64,000 nucleotides of DNA from Lewinella sp039816955 (lineage in GTDB: Bacteria > Bacteroidota > Bacteroidia > Chitinophagales > Saprospiraceae): assembly GCA_039816955.1 (NCBI GenBank), contig JBCBWU010000009.1, forward strand, positions 4,226 through 68,225, written 5' to 3'. A program made the translations under genes and the position numbers. Positions 26,501 to 34,207 of this stretch are shown here, piece after piece. The notes under the pieces were generated by a model. It was given only the letters and a program-made list of their open reading frames with translations. It searched no databases and had not been told where the DNA came from. Within the stretch, counting starts at the first letter, position 1. Every line of letters begins with the position of its first letter.

Positions 26501-26676
26501 ATTGTCAGATTCTTTTCCGTGATACTCGGGGTCGCCAGCTTATCTGGCAACAAGAGCGATTACAGGCTGGTCTAAACAAGTACAGTTTTGATACTGAGCC
26601 ACTACCTGCTGGTGTGTACCTCGTGACCATTCAAACAGGCGAAGAGATATTCCACCATAAACTGGTCGTAGAGTAA
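20587..26676 (+). CDS. Giant surface protein: HYR-like repeats, VWA domain, T9SS tail
   Basis: A 2029-residue exported protein. After a signal peptide (C-N-L-E-V-Y-A-Q) come a jelly-roll-like N-terminal domain and two Calx-beta-like segments (T-V-D-E-G-A-T and T-I-I-E-G-E-T-A). About eight cysteine-containing repeats follow, each with C-G-N or D-x-C-x-x-x-x-T-W-x-H and a W-L-x-x-x-G phrase; these resemble HYR/Ig-like adhesin modules. A von Willebrand A domain around 1650-1840 starts V-I-F-L-L-D-N-S-P-S-I-S, a MIDAS-type DxSxS metal site. The last 80 residues (L-Y-P-N-P-T ... L-P-A-G-V-Y-L-V) are a T9SS sorting domain. It is probably a cell-surface adhesin. Confidence 0.85.
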   Translation: MTVFSRWLPLVALLTIACCNLEVYAQDWEEVYFEDFTNSNSNLTNVPNFSHSGASWSPGGASGAHSDRCARIVLNQSFHYLAFELNFSTDYEYYVSFNGKKTHGFAKQVEIVHNSTLPAINQPPTGTLIGNVIDITQTGQPFPGQVIDSEVFSGLSGSHYIIFRKPATASNGPALNKFLFDDFKLYRRSIGGASNPVVNILTTNQTVDEGATTSNELTIDVVPTEAVSVSLGLTSSSNTHFSGFTPQTITFPALQSGNQPFDLTPAEVPGLAAGIYTYVFTITPIGTNVDVGSFDDVTINVNVEEPTCDFVLSPNTSTPICDDNFTPNDPTDDTYTFDFQLIRSDGQAGTWSGFFGSQTIAGTYGTTSSVGPFNISDGNLSITVTDAVNPICTVSTTVTPPSPCSNGDGDDVINFVQTQQTIIEGETAGLCLRLWPNNTFTEDVYVDIELLDDESPYFSNFETETVTIPAGSNAVVCLPVPSRVEAGEREEVMIYRFAITNPRLADGTLVALGQNSVHTVKVVDASSARLLYPGDIAFIGFDNFVGNETDRIVLANMVPLSPGTRFSIVNANYCSLSETWFEVGDVNPLQISQEITYSGDEDLPVGSIICLDLPGGGTGSDLLATNFQINGVSTSDFSVQNSGTNSEPNINLSATQANNLYLTSGDWVFDATATTLLGRSIAILQVGDTDSWLANNCVGGTHLPEDLDCVAGPDFPAEGSSYGYFDCSQYGTNLSRLDYLMYAANAANWTTGAGTTILDLPGTACDPACNITTDSLYWMIPPTDLVISCLNDGSGILDNWLQTYGNGVPVTTCPDGQITVFNDFDGWPPINTICDGDTLEVIFTAVDNCGNRADCVGLVIIQTDEREIEISVQPSNLTVVCTDIASINMAYMDWIADWGGMEVDFTCGLEPICGVVGNAVPIINCDSQEDVIFFAVGLCNDTVFSDPVKFSIIDNVPPVITTVPTPLIVSCNDPDHSRYIDQWIRNGGNAEATDNCLPNITWITSGVPTGFTCGTVTIDFQAQDHCGNLSPVVSTTLTVTDDVPPVIPTAPFDWTFSADAPDLNDQFNTWLTGAHIGVNDGCSEVTWTHDYDTSQPLPLCQETAVVFTATDYCGNSSQVTTQFTVFEYEAPVIVSAPQGLELDCTAPDFDTQVDNWLAAYGYMVATDNSTPNPTLSYDISETNLQQVCGTYPVTFFAVDDCGNKAVATASIIVEDDNELDAAYLNSGQEITLVLGDANFFSDLSDWLNSGGLRPDLTNSCYSEFTWTHDFYDQVDLDNFGDDCLTIPVNFVLETGCISHTMPPLNITINLDGLRQKDPGYDLTLACQCDAGSNTVLNDWLANDGGIVFENCVDATPIVITHTAPDTDDLTNCTDQTITFTITQGGTTFTIDRQIIMSDPVCSPLLTDSGYDLELACGAPSTDDLNNWLATNAGITVTDACGTMTWDHSTFSGDDINDCFDQTITFTGTDACGNVVTVQRQILMVCDLAVSIVDNGTQLCAQIDGTCAGSMTFTWSNGQVGQCITPLADQIITYTVTASCGMTDGNGFPVCTDLTSSPYTYYPECPNDYGLSITYLSGINLLQGQLTGCGGTPTYQWYLDGQAIAGATDQDYSPSLMGTYTLTVQNCTGCAAASADYFWCPDIGVQIDPVCDLNNYDVIFLLDNSPSISAAEFDDMRASVLNTVADIESRTDNPGQVRYALATYNQISTSGISWVNTWQNAPLTTFDRPPSQCAVLKNAVETLHGDLSSVYLPRTNAELHIVLYTDSPADGSCSSLSQATYVDHLKNDFGAVFSVVRYNTGFASQDDDANDLCAIIASSPDQFYEADSFDEPILPIAENIISCTQLAAVVDVGCQNPTYQWTASYGGSIIGSSTAAMIDINGQGKYTLVVSCNDGCTGTAVFPEEIYGLQGTFAAANAIHQYYLDHPHDGDEEEETVTSTESIEALSQMSTYLYPNPTKGEVFIEIQASLAEDCQILFRDTRGRQLIWQQERLQAGLNKYSFDTEPLPAGVYLVTIQTGEEIFHHKLVVE

Positions 26677-26722
26677 GCTCATCCACAGATTATTTCATAA
26701 CCCTTTTATCCTTATTGGTTTG

Positions 26723-26749
26723 TTCCCACTGCACGGAGAGCGGTGGGAA
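26723..26749 (+). terminator. Hairpin between the VWA adhesin and RHS genes
   Basis: A perfect 7-bp stem, TTCCCAC ... GTGGGAA, with a 13-base loop, 46 bp after the adhesin stop and 24 bp before the RHS start. There is no T-run; it could equally affect RHS expression. Confidence 0.35.
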
Positions 26750-26772
26750 TAAACCACTCAATTCGCGTTCCA

Positions 26773-29700
26773 ATGAAAATGTATATCCATCTCATAGCGT
26801 TTTTGATTTTTAGTTTTATCTCTTTCATTTCCTTTGCCCAGGATAATTCAGTAGCTGTGAATTTGCCTTCTTCACCGGAGGCAGAAAGCCTGGTAGAGTA
26901 TGGCAATGTGCCGGTAGGTGAATATACCGGAGTGCCTAACGTTAATGTCCCATTACCCGGGCTTCAATACCGCTCCATATCTGTTCCGGTCTCTTTGAAT
27001 TATCACTCTCAAGGTATTAAAGTCTCGGACGAAGCCTCCTGGGCGGGTTTAGGCTGGAGTCTACAGGCTGGAGGGGTAATTACCCGTACTATCCGTGGAG
27101 AGGATGACTTTACGAATACCCGGGCTTGTGATAATCTCATCACTATTGAAGGGTATCTTAGTACTAATAGTATGCCCGAGCATCCGGATGATTTTGCTTA
27201 TACAGCTCTTCCCTGGGAGTCAAGTGACTATTTAGGCTCCGTTCGGTCTACCTTTGCTTATGATCCGGGACTTCTATTCCTACATAAAAGGGTAGATAAG
27301 GAATCAGATCTGTACTCCTTTAATTTTGGTGGGTACAGTGGGAAATTCGTTTTTAATAAGGATAAGGAGCCTGTCCTACTAAGTAAGAGTGACCTTCGCA
27401 TAGAACTGAATCCACGCCCTGGCGAGCCATCTCATTGGGATATTATCACACCTGATGGCTTACGCTATACCTTTGGTGGTACGCCTAATTCCATTCAAAC
27501 CACTAGTACCGATAATCATACAACCCGTTTCCAAACGATAGAAGAGGATTTTGAGGTCGTTGGGCATACTGACATATTTGACCACTACCCGCTCTGTCCG
27601 GTACATATTTCCTCCTGGTTCTTACAGCGGATTACGCATCCCTCGGGATACGAGGTGACCTTCGAGTACGAATTAGAAGATGAAGCTTTTTTGGTCCCTA
27701 TTCCTCGCTACTCAGAAAGCGTGGAGAACTTCTTAGGAGAGACACAGTTTCTACGCTATAATGATGACTTCGCTTCTTATTCTGAACCCCATATCTACCG
27801 TGAGCTCAAGACATATAGCGTCACTCGCTATTCGAATATCTATTTGTCAAGAATAGTCTCAGATCATAACATTATTGAATTCACCAGAAAGCCAAGAACG
27901 GATGTGCAAGGTGGTTTTTCTATCGATGAGATAAAATACTACACCAAGCAACTAAATGAGCAGGGAACAGAAGAAATAAAGCACGCTAAATCTGTAGTTT
28001 TTGACCATTCTTATTTTCAGTCGAGCGGAGACGATACGAACGACTGGTTCGGGAATCTGGCGGATGATTTCATTCAATACGTTCAGGACAATCTCCTAGT
28101 TGAAATTACCGAAAATCAACTGAATCAAAGACTCAAATTGGTGGGTGTTGATATCGTGGAAGGAGAACAAGGGATACGCTCTGACGATCCACTGCGGTAC
28201 AATTTCACTTACAACGAAAATAACACCTTGCCCAAGAAATCTTCTATGGGAATTGACCACTGGGGATTTGCCAACGGCGCCGATAATGAGTTATTGGTCC
28301 CCGGATTCTTCGAAACTGCAGACCTGATCGCGATTGGAGAAGATGATGTAGACCCTTACGGAATATTCACCCCGACGGGAGAAAGAGATGTGTTTCCTGT
28401 CCTCATCGAATCCGATACAGATCGGGAGCCTAACCCCGTTTATTTGGATACTTGGTTGATGAGAGAGATTCAGTATCCAACCGGAGGGAAAACTGTTTTT
28501 GATTATGAATCGAATACCTATTTGGGGGGAACGACTACGGGTAATTTGAGTTTCTACAAAAACTATTCCTTTGCGGTTGAACAGTGCAACGTTCCTATCC
28601 CATCGCCAGCGAATATTGGGCTTGTTGGAGAAGGAGAAGACCCCGCAAGCCTAGTGCAAGTTGACCTAAACTACAGCTGGGTGTTAGCTCCCTGTCCGAC
28701 TACGACAGACGTATGCCCCGAGTACAGTTGTACCCTTCCCGCACCTGATGGTGTTAACCACCCAGGCTTTTCCATCATAATTAGAAATACGGCTACTAAT
28801 ATGGTAGTCAGTCAAGTTGAACATACTGCTGGTACTTTTTCTGATATAGTATACAACGGCTACGAAGAATGGACTTTCCAAGGTAGCGTAGAGGTCAGTC
28901 CTGGGGCTTACGAAATATCTGTAGTTCCGTATTCGTCCCTCAGCGTCCTTCCGGGCAATTTGGAAGCAGTATCCCTGGAGTTAAATTATCCTGGGGCAGT
29001 TCCTGATCCTGAAGAAAAGCCGGGTGCCGGAGCTCGTATTAGTAAGATCGAAAACTTCGATATTGATAATCAAGTAACCCACACCAGGCTTTTTGAGTAC
29101 GAATTGGAAGGACAAGCTACCGGGAAGCTGTATGCTCCACCTACCTACGTACATTTTATCCGAGGCTTGGGAACTACCGGCCCTGGCGTTAATACCACGG
29201 TCGACTTTTATTATCGCGATTACGCTATCCGTTCTTCCAATAGCTACATCAGTCTGAACAATGGGTATACGGGGGCATACGTGGGCTATTCTGCGGTGAA
29301 AACTACCATTGGAAATGATGCGGAGGGTGGTTACACCGTCAAGAAATTTCACAACAATGGCACCTATCGTGACCCAAAGAAATACGTTCGCGAGAACATT
29401 CCCTTTTTCGTGAATCAATTAGATGGGAAACTTGATCAGCAGGAGGACTACAATCAGCAAGCGGACCTGGTTCGTACCATAGAAAATACGTATACCAATG
29501 AGCCAAGTGCAACTGATTTCAACTGGAACTACATCTGGGGCAACTTTGAATATATTACCAATAGTCCGGATTTCGGCTACCACGCTGTTCCATTGACCAT
29601 TGCTTATGCGGATGCCCCGCAATGGGTGAAGCTGGATAAGACCACCGAGGTCTATTATGGTCAAACAGCTGGTGATGTGACGACCATCAACGAATACACC

Positions 29701-32700
29701 TACGAACCCGATCATTTCAATATGGTCGAACATACGATCACCAACGGAACCGATATTACCCAGACCACGACTTTTGAGTATGCTAAGGAACTGGCGACTG
29801 ATGATCCTAGCTACGAGTTGATGGCTTCGGATGCGATTCACATGACCGGGATTCCATTACGCATCAAACCACCTAATGGTACTGAATACCAAACTTACTA
29901 TAATACCACTCACTTTGTCCCGGAGCTTTTCACTGAAAAATACCGAGACAATAGCCTGATTACTAGAAGTGAGGTACTGGCTTTTGATGCCTTTGGGTAT
30001 CCGGAGCGTATTCAGAATTATGGGTTTGCCCATCCAGAAATCTTTGATTGGGAATTGGGGCTCCTCAAAAGCCGTACTTACCTGGATTTTGTAAACTCTT
30101 ATGACTACGAAATGCGGCAGATTTCATCCATGACAGCCGTGGACAAACAAGTGGTTTATTATGACTACGATAAGCACCGCCGCCTGGCTGGTATTCGTGC
30201 CAGAGATAACAAGGTAAACACTGTTATTACCTACAGTATTGGTGGGCCGAATGAAGTTGAACAGGTTATATCCTTTGAGGATAATGATTTACCCGTACAA
30301 CCAAAATCCAGCTTGAAAAAATACGATGGCTTAGGGCGTTTAACGCATGAGTATAACAATGGGCGACTTGCAAACCATATCCTCTATGATCAGATCGGAA
30401 GGGTAGCTTCAGAAACCTTCCTTACGGGTAGTTATGTGGGCTATGCCTACGATAATTCTCCGCTAAATCAACTTACCCTTCAGACACTTCCTGATGGGAA
30501 CACCGTTGCTACACAATATGAGGCAGAGGGTAATCTGTATAAGCAATTGGTTACCGACGAGGAGGATAGGATCACGACCCTGTTTAATGATATTCTACAA
30601 CGCCAAGTACAGGTAATAGATGCGATCGGAGGAAGCACAGAATGGCAGTTTAATGGATATAACAATTTGGAGCGTGTTACGACCCCAATGGGTGCTTTGT
30701 ACGAATACGACTATGATGACCGTAATCGTGTGATCAGTAAATCCATTCCGGGTGGAGGCACCACTACTTACGGCTATTATAACAATAGTGACTTAATGCG
30801 TTTTCAAATTGATGGCAATGGTATTCGCCAAAGTTATGAGTACGATGACTATCAACGTCTGCGCTTTAACTATCTGGGCTTTATTAACGACGGGGATATA
30901 CTTGTTGAGCACAAATACTATAACGAAGGTGAAAGTGATCATATTGATAAGTTAGAATACAGCCGCTACCGCGTACTCAACGGTGGAGACGAGTACACAA
31001 CGGATGCTTACGCTTATGACGAATACGGTCGGGCGTACCTAAGTACGTTCCAGCATTTGCTAGGGCAGAATCTAATGATCAATAACTTTGATCTGGCGGA
31101 CCGTTTGCGGCAAGTGAGCACCCTACACCAAGGGCACGAATCCCATTCCACTATCCAAAATTACGAGTACGATAGTTTTGATCGTAAAACCAGAATTAAC
31201 CACGAGTTTGATGACTTGTTCTCTGCGCAAATCGCTTCCTACAGCTACAATGATCGGGACCAAATGATTGGTAAAGTATTTGGTAACGAACAAAGTGAAG
31301 GGCTGTATGGTCTGGGGTATCAATATGACAATGATCGGGGCTGGTTGCGTCAAATAAATAAAGCTTTCAATGATGCGGCACCTATTCCTACTTGTTTGGA
31401 TTATGAGCCTCCGCAGATTGATGATGAGCCCGATTCAGACGATTTCTATTACCAGCAGATGACGTTGACGGAGTATCTCGATCAGCGCCTAGATGTCAAC
31501 TTTCAGTTTAACCCAGAGGACGCTCACTGCCCCACCCTCGAGTGTCCGGTTCCTACTTGTACCGCTGCCGATATCCAGCAAGAATTACAGACGCTGGAGG
31601 CTACCATCCGTCGCGAGACTTCTTATGAGCAGGCAGTACCCTGTGAGGATGGCAGTACGGAAATCATTACAATCATTGATTTTCCGGAACACAACTTCCC
31701 GACTGTGCTGTACCGGGTGCGTTTGTGTGACAATAGTGAACGTTACATCTTGGAAGCTTACCTGGATTTGCTGCCAGCTGGCTACGAGATCGTTCAGGAA
31801 ATTCCTATTGCAGGGCCTAATCAACGTATTACCACCACTATTGGTGGAGAAACGCTCACTCCGACGGTAACGGAGATTCTGGCATTGGTAATTGCGGGTG
31901 AGAATATTGTCCTAGCCGATTACGTGCCTTGCGGACAGCCGGATTGCAACTACGAACTAGAGTGCCCTTACGAAGAATTGCTGGCTCAGATGGCAATTTT
32001 AGAGTTAATCCAGGAAAACACTCCTGAGGTTATCCCTAGCCCGGAAGATTACAGTATTACGGTATATGAGGTTCAACTATGTAATGGTGATATTATCTAT
32101 TTGTTGGAGGAAGAACTCGATCTACTGGAAGGCACCAACATCTTAGTGCTAGGCACGATAGAATTTGAACTAGCTGAGGATAGAATACCCGTAATATCGG
32201 ATGTGCCGGGAGATGGTTATCGTAATTACCCTAGTGGCGTCTTTCATATGCGCTTTAGCTACACCCCTAGCGGGAATATCGAATGGTATAACCTGGCGGT
32301 GTACAATCGAGCTAAGACCCGACAAAGCTTTAGCTACGATGATCTCAATCGCCTGACCAGTTCCACCTACGCTGATTTTACTGAGGATGGAAATTCGCTT
32401 ACTACTGATAATAAGTATGGTGTGCCTTCCATCACTTACGATGGAGACGGCAACATTACCAATCTGGTGCGGCGTGGTCTTTCGTACTGGTGTGAGGACG
32501 AAGTACCGTATTATGATGTGGTAGACGCACTGTCGTACACCTACGATGGTCTACCCAACCAATTGACTAGCCTGACCGAAGCGGCTGATAAAACCAAGGG
32601 TTTCAAGACAGGCTCTAATACGGCTGGTTACGGCTACGATGGTGTTGGTAATATGACCTACGATGGACACCGTGGATTGGCCATCAATTATAGTGTCCTT

Positions 32701-34002
32701 AACCTGCCCCAAGAAATTGCTACGGGACCTGATGGTGATTATACTATCGTTTATGATGCTTCTGGCCGCAAACTCCGCCAAGTTTTTGAAAACAGTGATA
32801 ATATTGACATCACGCTGGATTATGTCAGTGGTTTGGAATACCGCAACGGTGATCTAGAGGCCATCTACCACGAGGAAGGCCGAATCTATTTCCCCCGCTC
32901 ACTGACGGATGAACCAGCCGCTCCAGCATACCGAGAGTATTTTGTCAAGGATCATCTGGGTAACACCCGTCTGGTGATTGGCGATAAAAACGGGAATAAT
33001 GCCCTGGACCTGGGCCAGGATCCAGAAACGGATGAAGTTATTCAGGAAAATAATTATTATCCCTTTGGCATGGCCATGGAAGGAACTTGGGTACAGCATA
33101 GCGGTGAGGAGGTCCGCTATCAGTACAATGGTAAGGAGTTGATGAAGGGTATAGGGTTGCTCGATTATGGTGCGCGTTGGTATGATCCGGGAATTGGAAG
33201 ATGGAATGGAGTTGATCCCTTGGCAGAAATAATGCCAAGTAATTCTTCTTTCAGCTATGCATTTAATAATCCATTGAAATTTATTGATGAAGACGGAAGA
33301 ATTCCATGGCCAATACAAGTTAGATCTTTTATTTCTGCTAGAAGAGCTGGAGGATATTTTCGTGGCGATGGAAGGAAAGCAAATGCAAGAGGAAACACAC
33401 CAAAGAATACTTCTAGAGTTAGGTCAAGTTTTACAGCTGATCCCTCAAAGGGGACTGTTTCTAATGTCAGTGTTACAAGCGATCCAACAGTTCTTTATGC
33501 TGGAGACGTGTTTTTTAGAAGGAAGCTTAAGAATAGAACACCAGCTCGACTTAGGCCAGAAGTTGCTAAAAGTAGTGATCCCTCTATTTCTATCTCTAAC
33601 GTTCGGAGTGGAGATAATACTGTAAGTTTTGATTTTAGTCACGAGGGGAAAGATCCTTTAACTCCAGGGCTTATCACTCCAGATTTAGATGTAAACGGAA
33701 GTTTTTCTTTAACCGAAAACTTAGAAGCGGGGACATTGGAAATTGTAGCTGAATTATCAGGGGATGTCTTTCCAAGTACTGAATTACTGATAACTGATCA
33801 GTCGGGAACAAATGTACTTCTAGGTGCTCACATGGAACAGGGTGGGTTGTTACAGCTTTACGGTGAAAATAACTCGAGCTTAGTTTCAATCAATTTGACG
33901 ATCAACTTCGATGCTGATGGTAATTTTACTTCGGTGACAAGTAATGGGAATACTTATTCAATTGAGGAATGGAATAGATTCATTGAAAAGTATTCAAGAT
34001 GA
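26773..34002 (+). CDS. RHS/YD-repeat protein with variable C-terminal tip
   Basis: A 2409-residue exported protein starting at the ATG at 26773 (the frame is open upstream to a GTG). A signal peptide is followed by the Bacteroidota RHS N-terminal region (P-V-S-L-N-Y-H-S-Q-G-I-K-V, then A-S-W-A-G-L-G-W) and many YD repeats (Y-D-x-x-G-R). The RHS core around residues 2056-2178 contains D-H-L-G-N-T-R-L, Y-Y-P-F-G-M, Y-N-G-K-E-L, L-D-Y-G-A-R-W-Y-D-P and G-R-W-N-G-V-D-P-L-A-E, after which toxin tips normally begin. The last 230 residues are different in composition, and the final part (D-V-F-P-S-T-E-L-L-I-T-D, then W-N-R-F-I) matches a tip I have seen on other RHS proteins but cannot name. A cysteine-rich block of about 275 residues interrupts the YD repeats. 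No T9SS tail is present. Confidence 0.88.
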   Translation: MKMYIHLIAFLIFSFISFISFAQDNSVAVNLPSSPEAESLVEYGNVPVGEYTGVPNVNVPLPGLQYRSISVPVSLNYHSQGIKVSDEASWAGLGWSLQAGGVITRTIRGEDDFTNTRACDNLITIEGYLSTNSMPEHPDDFAYTALPWESSDYLGSVRSTFAYDPGLLFLHKRVDKESDLYSFNFGGYSGKFVFNKDKEPVLLSKSDLRIELNPRPGEPSHWDIITPDGLRYTFGGTPNSIQTTSTDNHTTRFQTIEEDFEVVGHTDIFDHYPLCPVHISSWFLQRITHPSGYEVTFEYELEDEAFLVPIPRYSESVENFLGETQFLRYNDDFASYSEPHIYRELKTYSVTRYSNIYLSRIVSDHNIIEFTRKPRTDVQGGFSIDEIKYYTKQLNEQGTEEIKHAKSVVFDHSYFQSSGDDTNDWFGNLADDFIQYVQDNLLVEITENQLNQRLKLVGVDIVEGEQGIRSDDPLRYNFTYNENNTLPKKSSMGIDHWGFANGADNELLVPGFFETADLIAIGEDDVDPYGIFTPTGERDVFPVLIESDTDREPNPVYLDTWLMREIQYPTGGKTVFDYESNTYLGGTTTGNLSFYKNYSFAVEQCNVPIPSPANIGLVGEGEDPASLVQVDLNYSWVLAPCPTTTDVCPEYSCTLPAPDGVNHPGFSIIIRNTATNMVVSQVEHTAGTFSDIVYNGYEEWTFQGSVEVSPGAYEISVVPYSSLSVLPGNLEAVSLELNYPGAVPDPEEKPGAGARISKIENFDIDNQVTHTRLFEYELEGQATGKLYAPPTYVHFIRGLGTTGPGVNTTVDFYYRDYAIRSSNSYISLNNGYTGAYVGYSAVKTTIGNDAEGGYTVKKFHNNGTYRDPKKYVRENIPFFVNQLDGKLDQQEDYNQQADLVRTIENTYTNEPSATDFNWNYIWGNFEYITNSPDFGYHAVPLTIAYADAPQWVKLDKTTEVYYGQTAGDVTTINEYTYEPDHFNMVEHTITNGTDITQTTTFEYAKELATDDPSYELMASDAIHMTGIPLRIKPPNGTEYQTYYNTTHFVPELFTEKYRDNSLITRSEVLAFDAFGYPERIQNYGFAHPEIFDWELGLLKSRTYLDFVNSYDYEMRQISSMTAVDKQVVYYDYDKHRRLAGIRARDNKVNTVITYSIGGPNEVEQVISFEDNDLPVQPKSSLKKYDGLGRLTHEYNNGRLANHILYDQIGRVASETFLTGSYVGYAYDNSPLNQLTLQTLPDGNTVATQYEAEGNLYKQLVTDEEDRITTLFNDILQRQVQVIDAIGGSTEWQFNGYNNLERVTTPMGALYEYDYDDRNRVISKSIPGGGTTTYGYYNNSDLMRFQIDGNGIRQSYEYDDYQRLRFNYLGFINDGDILVEHKYYNEGESDHIDKLEYSRYRVLNGGDEYTTDAYAYDEYGRAYLSTFQHLLGQNLMINNFDLADRLRQVSTLHQGHESHSTIQNYEYDSFDRKTRINHEFDDLFSAQIASYSYNDRDQMIGKVFGNEQSEGLYGLGYQYDNDRGWLRQINKAFNDAAPIPTCLDYEPPQIDDEPDSDDFYYQQMTLTEYLDQRLDVNFQFNPEDAHCPTLECPVPTCTAADIQQELQTLEATIRRETSYEQAVPCEDGSTEIITIIDFPEHNFPTVLYRVRLCDNSERYILEAYLDLLPAGYEIVQEIPIAGPNQRITTTIGGETLTPTVTEILALVIAGENIVLADYVPCGQPDCNYELECPYEELLAQMAILELIQENTPEVIPSPEDYSITVYEVQLCNGDIIYLLEEELDLLEGTNILVLGTIEFELAEDRIPVISDVPGDGYRNYPSGVFHMRFSYTPSGNIEWYNLAVYNRAKTRQSFSYDDLNRLTSSTYADFTEDGNSLTTDNKYGVPSITYDGDGNITNLVRRGLSYWCEDEVPYYDVVDALSYTYDGLPNQLTSLTEAADKTKGFKTGSNTAGYGYDGVGNMTYDGHRGLAINYSVLNLPQEIATGPDGDYTIVYDASGRKLRQVFENSDNIDITLDYVSGLEYRNGDLEAIYHEEGRIYFPRSLTDEPAAPAYREYFVKDHLGNTRLVIGDKNGNNALDLGQDPETDEVIQENNYYPFGMAMEGTWVQHSGEEVRYQYNGKELMKGIGLLDYGARWYDPGIGRWNGVDPLAEIMPSNSSFSYAFNNPLKFIDEDGRIPWPIQVRSFISARRAGGYFRGDGRKANARGNTPKNTSRVRSSFTADPSKGTVSNVSVTSDPTVLYAGDVFFRRKLKNRTPARLRPEVAKSSDPSISISNVRSGDNTVSFDFSHEGKDPLTPGLITPDLDVNGSFSLTENLEAGTLEIVAELSGDVFPSTELLITDQSGTNVLLGAHMEQGGLLQLYGENNSSLVSINLTINFDADGNFTSVTSNGNTYSIEEWNRFIEKYSR

Positions 34003-34207
34003 TGCTCTCTACTCCATTTATAATATCGTTGGGAATTACACACTAAATAAGTCGTAATCAGGGTATTGCCCATTTGCAATAAAGACCTGTGGACTCGATT
34101 ACTTAGGTGTTTCCTAGCAGCTGCCCCCCCCCGCGGCCAGCCCAACCCATGCCCTAACCCAACTGAAAACCATACCAAATTCATTCTTTAACCAAAACCA
34201 AAATACC

